Source of the DNA: Liolophura sinensis
Lineage: Eukaryota > Mollusca > Polyplacophora > Chitonida > Chitonidae
NCBI RefSeq assembly: GCF_032854445.1
Contig: NC_088301.1
Coordinates: 14,008,281-14,072,280, forward strand
Reading direction: 5' to 3'
DNA: 64,000 nucleotides
This document shows, piece by piece, positions 14,301 through 26,485 of this stretch. The notes under the pieces are model-generated. The model did no database searches, was not told the origin of the DNA, and was given only the letters and a program-made list of their open reading frames with translations. Within the stretch, counting starts at the first letter, position 1. Each line of letters begins with the position of its first letter. Both the position numbers and the translations under genes were made by a program.

Positions 14301-17300
14301 TGCACTCATGACGTCGTGGGTCATATGTAGATCCTGCTGCTCTCACAACTTTTGGAGCCTTGGTGGCAATAAGCGGTCAACAACGCTCGTATTACTGTTT
14401 GTGTTGTCTAATGACCACTTGTCTTCCACCATATCTGTATGTTTCATATGGGAATGCTTGTAAGTAAGTTGCCAAAGATCTATGATTTTCTCAAGGCACT
14501 CAGGTTTTCTCAAGGCACTCAGGTTTTCTCAGGGCACTCAGGCTTTCTCCACTCTTGAAACTTATGACCAGCATGTAAGTGACAAATTTGTTTGGCACAA
14601 CAATGAATCCAAGAAATAAATCAATAAATTATCAGTATAACTGCTAAGGTTGTCGTGTCTTATTGTCAGTCTTCTATTACACGTATATTTGGACACACCT
14701 ATCAGTTCTCAAGTCTTATCTATGCTTTCAGGCTCTGATATGTTATCGCCATGAGAAACTGACAGTATGACATTCATTCATTCATTCCTGCAGCTATTCA
14801 TTAATGCATTCGTTCATGCATTCGCCCATCTTACCCTCCAGGTACAAAAGGTGAGAGGTTTGACATCAAATCAGCAGCTGAGTCTGGCACCTATCAGCCA
14901 TGTCTGCATGTATTTGACATCCTCCTGTTTAATGGCAAGGTCCTGACTAATCTGCCCCTGAGGGAGAGGGTCAAGTACCTGGAGCGGGTGTTCAACCCTG
15001 CGGAGGGGAGACTACTCATCAGCCAGGTGAAGGAGGGACGCACCAAGTGAGTAGAGTGATCGGAAAATGGGTACTTTAATTCCTCAACCTTTTCGCATAT
15101 GAAAGAGCAGCTTTAAGTGCAATTTATGCACATTTTTAATTTGATTTTGTAGACAAAACTACATTGGTTGAGTAGGCCAAATAATGTTATTTTGTCAGTC
15201 TACACAGATTAATGCCTTCGAAATATGCTTGAATAAACTACTTGCAAACATGTGAAAAAGTTGAAGAGTTTATACAGTTTGGTAAATGTTTTGTTTGAAG
15301 GAATGCCTTACTGAGGCAGTTCATAGGTATAAATTAATGTAAGTTTGTCAAGAGCAACATATGTCTAATTTAAAAATCATTTTTGTGTCTAATTTTTATT
15401 GACTTGTTTCTGTGTAGATACACCTCTCCGTCATTACAGTGGTGTTGTTTGGCAAAAAATCAATTGCACAATATGAACTTTGTAAGCCGCCGATAGCTGG
15501 TGATGCAGAAATAATATCCTACATGAGACAAAATACTCTGGTTTTCATTGGACAACATCAGTCATGTGTGGGACATGTATATTCCTGCATGCTCAGCTGA
15601 TGCCATTTACATGACATCTTCTGAATATGCTATCTTCCGTTTGTTTGGTTGTGAAACAGTGATGTTGCCGAAGGTAAATGTATTTGCGGATACATCAGTC
15701 GTCTGAGCTGAAGTGATGTTTTTTGTTTTTTTTTTAAATTAAATATACAGCATAGAACAAGAATCAAATAAATAAATCTTTTGCAGGATGAACTGGGGCC
15801 TCCATGGCTGAGGGGGTTTGCACTGCAGAACGGTGCTCTAACCCAGAAGCCTCTTCCTAATACAGTGGCTTTGAGTTCAAGCCCAGCTCATACTGGCTTC
15901 CTCTGAGTGTGTGCGTGGAAAGGTCTCCCAGCAGTCTGAGGATAGTCATGGGTTTCTCCCCAAGCTCTGCCCGGTTTCCTCCCAGCATAATGGTTTTTTT
16001 TTTTAACTCAGACTTTTGAAAGTATATTCACAGGTTTGCAACAATGGCTGAAAGGATTAGTGTACAGATTTATTATTTATTCATAATTAGCTACCCCAGT
16101 ATGTTAAATTGATTGTAAAAAAAATGTTGAAAAAAAGGTACATTAATCTGAGTAATATGGCTCTTAAAATCACTAGATAATTAGGCTGGTTTTATGCATT
16201 TTTCCGGCTAACACCTGTTAGTCTCCGCCGAGTTACATCATACAAGTCAAACCTTTACAAACTGTCAGAGCTTCACCATTTAGTTCGGTGTTAAAAAAGC
16301 TACAAGAGTAACAACAAGCTTGTCACATTTTTCCGTTCTGCATACGGCTGTAAACAGAGGTGGTTGAAGAACCCTGGAGCTAGTTTTTCAAGTTTCTGGA
16401 TGATTTGACTCTCACGGAGGCGTGGATTCACTGCACAAGATGGAGAGATTTTGTGAGCACCGAAAACGGCCGTTTCGGCTCTTGTCAGTACATAGCTGAA
16501 AGCTACGAGAGAAATACAGCTGAATTTCTACAACAACACCTGCATACAGTGGTTATAACATACTTTTAACTGAACTGAAAACTGATTGGGGCTAAATTTG
16601 TGTACACTAACCGCAATGTCCACATTGTACATGTATTTATATTGTACACGAGCGTATGCCCCTATAGACATAAGCTATTTGGAATGCCAAAAATAACATG
16701 TTTAGTAGAATTGTTGTTGTCGTTGAATACAGGTATGAATTTAGAATCCCTCGGAAAATAGGGGGATATTTATTGTGAAGTAGACAGAGGGTGAAAACAG
16801 TCTATTGTTTTTGGTGGATTTAAAGCCATTATTACTTTTCTCTGAAGTCTTCCCGGTAATATACTGTTTAAACAGATTATAATCTTTATTAATTTGGACC
16901 AGTAAAATAATCTGGACACTGATACTTTAATGAAAAATTTGGGGCACATTGTGAACATGTTATATTAAATAAGGGAGAGCTGTATATGGAAGGCCATGAG
17001 CTGAGTGTGTTGTCTCCCCTTGTTCAGCCAGGACTGTGTAGATGCACTGAATGAGGCTATAGACAGTCGTGAGGAGGGCATCATGGTGAAGAACCCTGAC
17101 ACCGTGTACCGGCCCAACACCAGGAAGGGCGGCTGGTTCAAGATCAAGCCCGAATACATCAGCGGACTGATGGATGAACTGGACGTGCTGATCGTGGGAG
17201 GGTACTTTGGGGTGGGGCATCGGGGTGGGATGATGTCACACTTTCTGTGTGGAGTGGCTGTGCCTCCAGAGGATGGGGGAGAGCCTCAGGTCTTCTACTC

Positions 17301-20300
17301 CTTCTGCAAGGTAAAGGCGTCGCTCTCTCTCTCTCTCTCTCTCTGTCAGAACTATGGATTTTAAGAAATACATGTGTTGTACCTGTATTATTTATAGCAT
17401 TAAAATGATTCTAAAATTTGGAAACTTTATAAAACGACCTACATCATAAATTTTAGGAACTTTAATACTAGGTTTTGAACAGTAGGAGATAGGCTGATAT
17501 TTTATGAAAGGTAATTATATGGGCAATTTTAAAATAATAATAAAAGTTCAGTTGGTGGGTCTGCTGATCAAGTTTTTACCGAAAATCACTGGCATAGTTG
17601 TTTTAAAGTTACCTAAAATGAAATAAAGAATTTCTGTGCCTCACATGAAAGACAAGGAAAAACTGTGTTCAGAAATACTCTATATTATTTTTTGATATTT
17701 TTTTTCCTTATTAAGAAATGGCACAAAGGAACTCTCAGGTGGTTTCTTGAGACCATTTTCCAAATGTTTGTCACATTATTTTGTGCACCTGGAAACCATT
17801 AAACTTCTTTGAATGATTGTAACAAACTTCATCATAGATTGTTCCACAGAAATTAACTAATCAAACAATGAAAAATAGTTTCGGGGACAGTTTTACCTTC
17901 ATACATATAGGAAAAAAATACTATAATTCTTCAACACTTTATTTAAGCATATTCTGAGGGCATTATTCTGTGTAGATTGGTAAAATTATACCTTCTGTGA
18001 ATCCCAGAACTTAACCAATGTAGTTTGCCTCCAACATCAAATTGAAGAATATGGCATAAAACACCATTAAAATAAATAAATCAGTAAATTGAAGAAAAGG
18101 CTCATTGCACTGCAGCTTGATCTTTCATGTGTGAAAAGGTTGAGGTAATAATTTTGTTCACATGCCTTCAGGTTGGCTCTGGCTATAGTAAGAAGGAGCT
18201 GAGCGAATACAACAGGCGGATGGTGGACCACTGGCAGGTGTATGACAAAAAGAACCCACCATCTGCCCTTGTGCTTGCCGCGGGCTTTAAGGAGAAGCCT
18301 GACGCCTGGATAGAGCCCTCAAAGTCTTTTATATTACAGGTAATCCTGTGTTCTGGATGTAGATACCAGCACACTGGCAGTTCTGATTGTTTGGTTTATT
18401 ACCTACCTGGCACATCTCCAACATAAATGCAAATATATGCATTCATAGTGGCAAAAATGATTTGAAATGAGTCAGTCGTTGAAATGGTGTTTTTTTCATT
18501 GTCGTTATGATGTTGAACTTGTTCTGATTCATGGCTCACAGAAAACTTCTGCAATTATTGTTAAGAAAGCAATCATTGTTAATATGCATTAATGATGAGT
18601 CAGAAGTCAATCATTGTAAATATGCATTAATGATGAGTCAAAAGTCAATCATTGTAAATATGCATAAATGATGAGTCAGAAGTCAATCATTGTAAATATG
18701 CAGTAATGATGAGTCAAAAGTCAATGCAGTGCCCGCAATGTTAAGATCAGCATTAACGTCATGAAATCATCAAAAGTACAAAGGTGATATCCCTTGGTAC
18801 ATTGGACTAGTAGTTGTCCATTGCCTGTCATCAAATATGTCGATAGTTTCATTTACAACATTCAGGGACATTTTCATGTGTTTATTGAGTGAACAGGAAG
18901 TACAGATGTTTATTGTGAAGAAAGAAAGAAATAATAATGGCTGCATCTGAAAACAATGTATTGTTAATTACCTAAATTTTCGTCCAAAATAATGCATTGT
19001 TAGAGGCAAATTAATGCCATAAAATATTGCTTTTGGTGCTTACAGCAAAATTTTACACAAGGATATCCCATCTACTGTCCCCCCGAAAAATCTAAAATCA
19101 ATAGAATTCTCAAAGTAAGGCAAGGTGCGCAGCTTAGTCCTGAGTGAAAGTTTAAGTCATGTTAACACCATGTGTGTTTTCCCTATTATTTGTAGATCAA
19201 GGCAGCCGAAATTATTGAGAGTGACCGTTTTAAAACAGGTTGCACCCTGCGGTTCCCCAGGGTGGAGAAGATTCGTGATGATAAGCTATGGTCAGAGTGC
19301 ATGACAACACTGGATATCGATGACCTCAAACAGGTTAGAGCAATGTTTTCATGCATAGGGAGTGGGCAGAGGTCTAGGGGTTAGAGGGTGGCACTTGCCA
19401 TTCAGATGCTAAAACCCATGAGGACTCAAAACCAACCTTGGACAGCAATATATACAGGTAGATCCCTCTGCTTTCCTTTTGGGGCCAGGGTGACGATAAG
19501 TGACGGGAAAACTCATCAGTACATTTCCTTATGCCACTAAATGTTGCTTTAATCTCTAACCTATTGTGGTACATATACTATAAGATTTTTCTTCATTTAT
19601 TTTCGTGATTTGTATGAAGACATCCTACTGGAAAAAAGGAACTTTCAGCAACCAAAGCTATAATTCATGGCATTTGGAGTAAAATGTTAGCTCATTTAAC
19701 ATGTCAATAAGATCTTTGCTGGATGCAATGATTTGTTGTCGTGGTTATAGAAGTCTGGTGGGAAGTTGTCTGGGAAAAGACTGGAGCTTGGTGACCAGGA
19801 GGAGGTGCCTGTCAAGAAGAGGAGGAAGGTCGTGTCCCGGGTCGTCAAGCCGACCATTGGGTCGCAGTTCAGAAAGGCCGATGTCTCAGGTGTGCAGAAG
19901 GTGAGCTGCAGCTGTAGGTGCAATGTCAGTGCATATGCACTATACTTCCATCCACAGGGTACCCTCCACTCTTGCTGCTTGTGGCACCCTGGCCATTTTT
20001 GCCATCTAACATTCATTGAAGGCTACTTATCTTTCACAAGAATGGTGTAGGCAGTTATTTGTATGTGGGAAAGTAATTTTTTGGTTCGTTTTTGATCATT
20101 ATAAACTTGGCAGGTTCTATCAGTACTTCTTTTGTTATAACTCTATCCAGCAAGGTACTTCAGGTTTGTAGTACCCCTTGTTCAAATTTGTAGTGATGAC
20201 AAGGCTGACACAGCCAGCTGTGTTAAATTTGTTGAAATACACAATGGAAACAGGTTGAGAGTGCTTTACATGAATCTCCCAACAGTTACAGATATTGATG

Positions 20301-23300
20301 TTACAAACACATTTGCATATCATCTGTTGATGTAGTACATATGGGATTGATGGTGATGATGATCATTTCTGTTGTTTTAGGCGGTCCCGTCTCCTTGACG
20401 TGTTACAATGTAATATCTTGTTTGTATTTTTCAGATTTCAGAGATTTTTGCTGGTAAAGAGTTCTGTATCATCAATGGGCCATCAAGATTTCCAAAGCCA
20501 GAGCTAGAGAAGAAAGTGGTGGAGTTTGGAGGATCAGTGGTTCAAAACCCAGGTGTATATACATGTGTATACAATCACTGGAGGTAGAGCCTTTCTGGCC
20601 AAGTGTTGTAGGGTGAAGCGTGTGGGTACATGTATTAATAAGGCCCCACTAGATTTGGTTGTGACTTGACACAGAGAAGCTTGTCAGGTTGTTAGTTGTC
20701 CAGAACTTCTGGTATCATTTCAAGGGTTTCATGTACTCCTGAACATGTATTTTGCTTGGCAAAATTTTAGGTGTAAAACGGGAATTGGGAGTGGTATTTT
20801 TGTTGACAGTTTTGTTTGTACCAAAACATTTTGAAAGAAATTAATAAAAGATTAATATCATGCTAGTCATCTACACATACTTATATTTCCTGTTATCTGT
20901 CTGTACAAATAGGTTCTGATACGTTTTGTGTGCTTGCGGAAAAAGTGGCCATCCGTGTGAAAAATCTTATCAGCCGGAATATTTATGACATTGTCAGGGT
21001 AGATTGGTTCCTGCGATGTGTGGAGAGTTCCAAGTGGATTCCATGGTTTGTATGAAGATATTACTCAAGGACTGTTCTGTTAACTGAACATGTCCACTGT
21101 AATCATAACTGAGACTCCAGATTTAATGACTTTTTATTACATACATTATGACTGTAAGAATTTTTTTGATCATTTGTTGTTTTTGATACATGTACATGTA
21201 TCACAGTATGAGTTTGTCTTTATTTGTTTTTCTCCAGATTAAATTAAATTTAGTTAACTAACGGGGCCTAAGCTTGCCCAGAAAATTTAATTTCATGTGA
21301 ATTATTTGCTTCAATGGATATTTTTGAGTACAGCATAAAACACCAATCAAATCAAATCAAATATTTCAATATTTGCTGCAGTGGTGTCTGTGGTTGATAT
21401 GTGATACAGTGTTGAGAATATAGGACAGTCTTAGATCTTGGCTGTGATTGGTTGATTTGTCCAGGTCTCCATCTGACATGCTACACACATCCCCAAAGAC
21501 AGAAGCCAGGCTGAAGCTGGACTATGATGAGTTTGGGGACAGCTACACAGAGGGAACCACCTGCGGACAGCTGCAAGCAGTGTTTGACAAGATGAAACCG
21601 CAACAGGTAGGAACACTGCATATGACAATAGCTAAAATTTGGTCAGAGAATAAATGAGATTTCTGCTTTTTACACCCTACTCCACTCCTGTCCTCTCCCA
21701 AAACACACATTTTGCAGAGCTTTTAGCATCTGTGCCTAAAATGAGTTAGATGTGACACGTGTGTTAGGACAACACATTACAGATTGATAAACTTTTAATT
21801 AAAATATTCTCCAGATTATGTGTTAAATATTAAAGTAATAGGTTAAACCTTCTCTCTGTTAGCCTTCTAGTTATATTCTATATTTGACATCATCCTCAGT
21901 GTTTCTTGCTGAGCAATAATGCTGATGACATAACAACAAACCCCAAACATTGCTTTTTTTCTGTTTCTGTTTTATCTAGGATTTCTGTCCTTTGACTACT
22001 GAGGACATCGCTGAAGTAGAGGACAGATATTTCCCTGATGACTCCCCATATGGTCTGTTCAGAACATGCAGGTAACTAGGAAAGTCTTTGATGTATAACC
22101 ATTGGTGGCTTGCTTTTCAATAACCAGCTTTTGACCAAAGTTCAAAATTGGTTGAAGTGAGGTTGACTATGCTGACTATGTGTTTATGTTGTTTATGAAC
22201 AAGTTGTTGTTTCCTCATCCATTTGTTATGGGTGAGTCATGTCTACGTGGTTAAAATAACTCTCCTTTTCAATCCCATCTTTGGGCAAGACATTTTAACA
22301 TTACACTACATTCAATATTTTCTAGGTCTTTTGATTGTCAAAAATGACTTTAAACTCTGAGCACCTGCCATCATTACAGGCCATTCTCTCAGCGCCATTC
22401 ATTACAGCCCCTTAATTACATGGAATCCATAACAGGGCATTCATTACATGGAATCCATTACGGGGCATTCATTACAACCCATTCATTACAAGCCATCCAT
22501 TACAGGGCATTTATTACAAGCCATCCATTACAGGGCATTCATTACAAGCCATACATTACAGGGCATTCATTACAAGCCACCCATTACAGGGCATTCATTA
22601 CAAGCCATACATTACAGGGTATTCATTACAAGCCATCCATTACAGGGCATTCATTACAAGCCATCCATTACAGGGCATTCATTACATATCATTTTCTCAA
22701 GGTTTTCATTGTTATGTTCCATCACTAGCTCATTCAGCTAATGTGTTGTTTCTTCCCTCACAGGCCCATTCAGCTAAAGTGTTGTTTGTTCATCACCAGC
22801 TCATCCAGCTAAAGTGTTGTTTGTTCCCTCACCAGCTAATCCAGCTAAAGTGTTGTTTGTTCTCTCACTAGCTTATCCAGCTAAAGTGTTGTTTATCCTC
22901 ACTAGCTCATCCAGCTAAAGTGTTCTTCACAGCAACTGACTGGCTCTTGACCAGTGGAGATGCAGGTTCGAATTTAGCTCTTACTGATGTGGCTGATAAT
23001 TTAACTGAAATTTTTTTGGAAGAGAGGTGAAAACTTTTAATGGGGAATTTTTACGAAGTCATGGGATGCGACGTGTAAGAGAAAACGCCAACATTTATGT
23101 CATGGCAATCGTACCCCATGGTTAAATGATTAAAACCCAAAACACATTTCGGGTGACAGAGGAAACAGCTGTGTCCTCAGATTAAATATGTCTGATTGGT
23201 TAAAACTTATAATATGGCGGTGCTTTCAATTGTCTCAATGTGCGCAATTTTACTTACTTTGATCCGCAGTATTACGGTTGTGCTACGTTACAAAAACAAA

Positions 23301-25492
23301 ATGTTGTGCTTTTTAAACTTTCTGTGGGATATTTATTTATATATTTATTTGATTGGTGTTTTACGCTGTACTCAAGAATACTTCACTTATACGACAGCAG
23401 CCATCATTATGGTGGGAGGAAACCGGGCAGAGCCCGAATGAAACCCACGACCATCTGCAGGTTGCTGGCAGACCTTTCCACGTACGGCCAGAGAGGAAGC
23501 CAGGATGAGCTGGACTTGAACTCACAGCGACTGCATGGGTGATTCTGTGGGATAACTTTATTCATGTTTGTGTGCATTTGGTCTTGTGTTGCATCTTCTT
23601 TCAAGTCAGTAGAAAAATGCGTTTTTGCAGAAATGTTTCCCCTTAGGAAGGCATGATTTACGCACTTTCCATTTAACAACTGAAAGCTACGAGAGGAATG
23701 CGGCTGAATTTTCACAACGTCACCAGCACACGATAGTTACAACTACACAACTACAAGCCCCTATAGGCATAGGCTATTCAGAATTACACAATGACGTGTA
23801 CTGGTAGTTGTCATAGTTGTGGGTATAAATTTAGAATCTCTCAAGGGAACAGAATGATATTTATTGTGAAGCGAGCAAAGGGAAAGAATAGTATATAAAT
23901 ATCAAATCTTAATATATACCTATACACATGTGAAATGTACAGTGTAACACAGGGTAATGCTCTAGCTTACCAGTCCATGTTGCCAGTGCAATTGGAAATG
24001 CCTGGACAAGGATCAGATTCAACATCTGAAAACTCGGGATCTGAGGTCTGACGAGAGATGTCAGTGTCATAAATCGGAACTTCAACGCTGTCTACTATGG
24101 GTTCAGTTTGATATGGGAGTATTTTTTTGCTTTTGTAGCTAGAATCCATCTCGAAAATGACATCCTTTTGATTCGAATTGCTATATAATTTAGGCCGGCT
24201 GGACTTGGGTTGGCCAGCTATGGCGTCACCCGCTGAGCTGTAGTCATTTTATTCCTGTTTTACTGTATGTTTTGTGTTTTTCTCAGGGTTTACCTGGATT
24301 CTCACCTGGTTGTTGGAGACCCCAGCACGCACCTTAAAGACTGTCACCTAGACTTGCTGGCTCTTGAACTCAGGTTTTTTGGAGCGACATTGACAGAAAC
24401 TCTGGAAGAAAATGTGTCTCATGTCCTTGTTGATGAAAGGTAATCAAAGTTGTTTAGTGCTTCAAATAGGTTTTTTAACCTGCGAATTGTTGTGGCTCTG
24501 CTCGGTTTCCTCCTTCCATAATGATGGCCGCCATCATATAAGTGAAATATTCTTGAGTACCTTGCATGAATATCTTATCAAATAAATAAATAAATCCAAA
24601 TTTTGTTTTTTGCTTTTTACTTTTTACTTTTTTTTTTATTAATTCTTTTGTCAAGTATTGCTAAGATGCATTTTTGTCCGTCCATTCTTTATGATGATGT
24701 CTCTTAAATGAATTAACAAGGAATCATCAGACCTTTATTGTACATGGATAGTGTTTCTAAGGATTGGCGGGAGGCCTATGTAAATATTTCAAACTGAATT
24801 TACACAGTTATGCCCCTTCTCAGTTTCCTCTTCTCTCTTTGAGGACAAACAAAATTATCAACCTTTATAAATAAGACTCAGTTAAGGAGTGATAAACTCC
24901 TGTTTCTTTTTCATGACCTAAACTTAATAACACACTTATTGAATTTGGGAATGCTGTCAAAAATTGTATAATCTTAAATAATGAAGATACTGTTAGACAT
25001 TTGTTGTTTACCTATCTGCAGTCAAACCGTTAACTATTTACTGCTCTTCAGAGTGATGACTTCACCCAGTGTTCTTTATAATGTGTGAAATATATCAGAT
25101 TCTATTCAAACCATTGCTAAACAGCATAGAAGTGGATGAAATAAAAAAATACCTCATAGCCTACTTGTACGTGTCTGAAATCATTACTGTTCGCATGACA
25201 GTAAAGACCTGGACTCAGTTTGTGGTCATCAATTTTATCTTGAGATTTTAAAAAAAAAAAGAGTGAACAACCAAACATTTTGACCTCTTTTTTTATGTAC
25301 TGATAATCTGTCATCAATTCTTGTGCACCTTTTTTGCCTGTTTTCAGTGATTTATCTCGTCTGGATGACCTGAAGAAACGCAGACGAGCGAGGACTCGCA
25401 AGTTTTATATTGTGACGGAGGAGTGGGTGCGACAGTGTATCGAGGAAGGGGAGTTGTGCAAAGAGAGAGACTACGAACCAGTTCTACCTTGA
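8375..25492 (+). CDS. LIG4: DNA ligase IV, 18 coding exons, complete
   Basis: ATP-dependent nuclear ligase that, with XRCC4, seals double-strand breaks in non-homologous end joining. Exons: 8375-8587, 10212-10289, 10781-10882, 11699-12007, 12245-12349, 13120-13226, 13623-13768, 14842-15046, 17028-17310, 18172-18339, 19196-19333, 19751-19900, 20435-20552, 20913-21045, 21465-21606, 21980-22071, 24287-24439, 25348-25492. All introns are GT-AG and phases join without a break, giving 928 aa (human about 911). The N-terminal DNA-binding domain covers about residues 1-250 ([16 protein letters not shown]). Adenylation motif I is KYDGER with catalytic Lys284; motif III is LDGEM near 340; motif IV is EEGIMVK (437-443); motif V is GWFKIKPEY (457-465); motif VI is GCTLRFPR (587-594). 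A basic KKRRKV cluster at 640-645 looks like a nuclear localisation signal. Two BRCT domains lie at about 669-752 and 820-928, with the XRCC4-binding linker between. All catalytic residues are present, so the gene looks functional. Confidence 0.96.
8692..8829. mobile_element. partial MITE in LIG4 intron 1
   Basis: Right end reads AGCTTTGTAGAACGGGCCC, a terminus type common in metazoan MITEs. A diverged inverted copy of the subterminal part (GCAGTCGCAAGCTGCGC) lies near 8717. The left terminus is degraded. Confidence 0.4.
9559..9585. repeat. perfect 11-bp inverted repeat in LIG4 intron 1
   Basis: GCCATGATTTT and AAAATCATGGC around a five-base loop. On the - strand a short open frame starts in the right arm ([16 protein letters not shown]) and faintly recalls the SQ-x-TVS turn in PIF/Harbinger-type transposase helices, but it is too short to assign. 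Confidence 0.5.
13003..13119. mobile_element. MITE family D fragment running into LIG4 exon 6
   Basis: The left half of the MITE (TTTCCTCAACCTTTTC, then GATTTTGTAGACAAGACTGC and TTGGTTG) ends exactly at the splice acceptor TATTTGTCAG of LIG4 exon 6. Full copies at 15071 and 44744 carry TTTTGTCAG or TTTTATCAG at the equivalent place. Confidence 0.65.
13866..14085. mobile_element. MITE family D, copy in LIG4 intron 7
   Basis: Left end TACCGTAATTCTTCAATCTG, interior GCCAATGTAGTTTTGTCTC, right end near GGTGAAGAATTATTGTAG. Same element as copy 1, about 220 bp, moderately diverged. Confidence 0.75.
15071..15275. mobile_element. MITE family D, reversed copy in LIG4 intron 8
   Basis: Opens TTTAATTCCTCAACCTTTTC and closes GAAAAAGTTGAAGAGTTTAT. 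The interior is in the opposite orientation to copy 1. Confidence 0.75.
15790..16005 (+). mobile_element. SINE family A, 3'-truncated, in LIG4 intron 8
   Basis: Head GGGGCCTCCATGGCTGAGGG contains an A-box-like sequence, and TTTGAGTTCAAGCCCAGCTC a B-box-like sequence. The body ends at CTCCCAGCATAATGG followed by a T run, so the usual tail is missing. Confidence 0.8.
16475..16800. repeat. dispersed repeat family E, copy 1 (LIG4 intron 8)
   Basis: Shares three blocks in order with 23680-23900: TGAAAGCTACGAGAG, CCCCTATAG-CATA-GCTATT, and ATTTAGAATC followed by GATATTTATTGTGAAG. Element class unknown. Confidence 0.6.
17322..17345. repeat. (CT)n microsatellite just inside LIG4 intron 9
   Basis: A pure CT run begins about 12 bases after the exon 9 donor (GTAAAG). 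Confidence 0.85.
17920..18150. mobile_element. MITE family D copy, interrupted, next to LIG4 exon 10
   Basis: Left end ACTATAATTCTTCAACACTT, right end GTGTGAAAAGGTTGAGGTAA. The interior is interrupted near 18050-18100 by a SINE-tail-like piece (ATAAAACACCATTAAAATAA). It ends about 20 bases before the exon 10 acceptor. Confidence 0.65.
18570..18724. repeat. 38-bp tandem repeat, four copies, in LIG4 intron 10
   Basis: Four nearly identical units, each containing CAATCATTGTAAATATGCAT and then AATGATGAGTCA. Every copy carries TGAGTCA, the AP-1 (bZIP) consensus, beside an AT-rich ATGCAT core. Confidence 0.85.
19365..19570 (+). mobile_element. possible tRNA-derived SINE in LIG4 intron 11
   Basis: GTCTAGGGGTTAGAG resembles a Pol III A box, and GAGGACTCAAAACC about 40 bases on resembles a B box. 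No second copy is seen in the window, so this is tentative. Confidence 0.25.
22378..22692. repeat. 28-bp minisatellite in LIG4 intron 16
   Basis: About 11 copies built from CATTACAGGGCATTCATTAC and AAGCCATC. The 14-bp half-units (CATTACA-x7) are themselves alike. Overlapping open frames on the + strand are a by-product. Confidence 0.85.
22720..22930. repeat. about 41-bp minisatellite in LIG4 intron 16
   Basis: Five copies of a unit with CATCCAGCTAAAGTGTTGTT followed by TGTTCCCTCACCAGCT. It directly follows the 28-bp array but is unrelated in sequence. Confidence 0.85.
23327..23545 (-). mobile_element. SINE family A in LIG4 intron 16
   Basis: TTTATTTGATTGGTGTTTTA tail, GGTGGGAGGAAACCGGGCAG body and GGACTTGAACTCACAGCGAC (B box region on the - strand). 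Well preserved but lacks the extreme head. Confidence 0.9.
23680..24160. repeat. dispersed repeat family E, copy 2, with a possible - strand coding piece
   Basis: 23680-23900 matches copy 1 at 16475-16800. Beyond the shared part, the - strand at 24149-23967 is open for 60 codons from an ATG ([31 protein letters not shown]) and then meets a GTAAGC donor-like site. The acidic, serine-rich stretch looks coding in character, but I cannot assign it. It could be the first exon of a transposon-carried or nested gene. Confidence 0.4.
24490..24597 (+). mobile_element. SINE family A tail fragment in LIG4 intron 17
   Basis: GCTCGGTTTCCTCCTTCCAT body, then GTGAAATATTCTTGAGTACC and an (AAAT)n end. The 5' part is missing. 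Confidence 0.8.
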
Positions 25493-26453
25493 GGCAACTT
25501 TGGGCACAAAACATATTTCTTTTTAAGTGTGTAACTCAAGCTGTTACTAAATAATATAAAATATTATTATTGTTTTTTAAAGTACTACTTGGTAGTAGAA
25601 TTTTGAACCACACAATCACAGATAAAATGTTATTTCAGTCACGAGTTAAAAAAAAAAAAAAAGTTTGAATGTGATGTTTGAATGGTGATCCATGTACATG
25701 CAATTTTAAAATCATTTTAAATTGGATTCATTTGTGTAGTTTATTTAAGGACTGACATCATAAAAAAGAAATCAAATCTTCTGTACCAATCATCAGTGAA
25801 TACTGAGCACCATTTCTTGAATATTTGCTGCTGTTATTTTAGTCATAACATTTCATGGGACATGACACATGTTGTTGGTTGTCATTGGTGAGGAGTGCAT
25901 TCTTAGAACAGCTGGTTACCTCCCTTGAATAACCAAATAACTCTCCTTGCTGTCACAGTTCTTCAATACTGCCTGCTGCAACAGTTTTTTTACAAATATT
26001 TTAGCTCAGAGTCGTTTTACATTTTATCCAATATTACATCTTATTTTAGTCTTTAACATCAATCAAATATCATGTCTGCTGAAATTTTTAAATCAAATGC
26101 TGGTTGATATCTGTGATATTTGTTCCATGGACTGCCCATCCATTGTTTTATCAGTTATACAATCAGGCTTATTTAGTTACACGGGACATTGTATGAATAG
26201 TAAAAGCAGAATCTGAAAGATTTTAGTTTTAAAAGTATGAAAAGTATTTAGAACAGGTTACTAAGTCATAATTGTCATTTTCATAGTTGTACACTTTCTT
26301 AGTTTTTTTTTATAGCAATTTTCAATCATCAGTGTCATTTTTTTTTCTATAAAACATGCATGTAATATTTGGACAGGATAATCTGCCTACAGTTTTAGAA
26401 GTCAAAGGCTCAAAAATACACTCAGATGTAAGCCTGCGTCAACTTTTGACTGG

Positions 26454-26459
26454 AATAAA
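26454..26459 (+). terminator. candidate LIG4 polyadenylation signal
   Basis: AATAAA about 960 bases after the LIG4 stop codon, just before a SINE. Nearer variants exist in this AT-rich 3' flank, so the site used is uncertain. Confidence 0.35.
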
Positions 26460-26485
26460 GTTCCATTTGAAAGTTACTGGTGTTT

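Noticed and set aside
16440-16480. Short GC palindrome CGAAAACGGCCGTTTCG as a regulatory site
   Set aside because: Single short occurrence inside or beside a dispersed repeat in an intron; no supporting context.
22420-22741. Open frames of about 100 codons in LIG4 intron 16
   Set aside because: Translation of the 28-bp CATTACA minisatellite in two overlapping frames; no homology.
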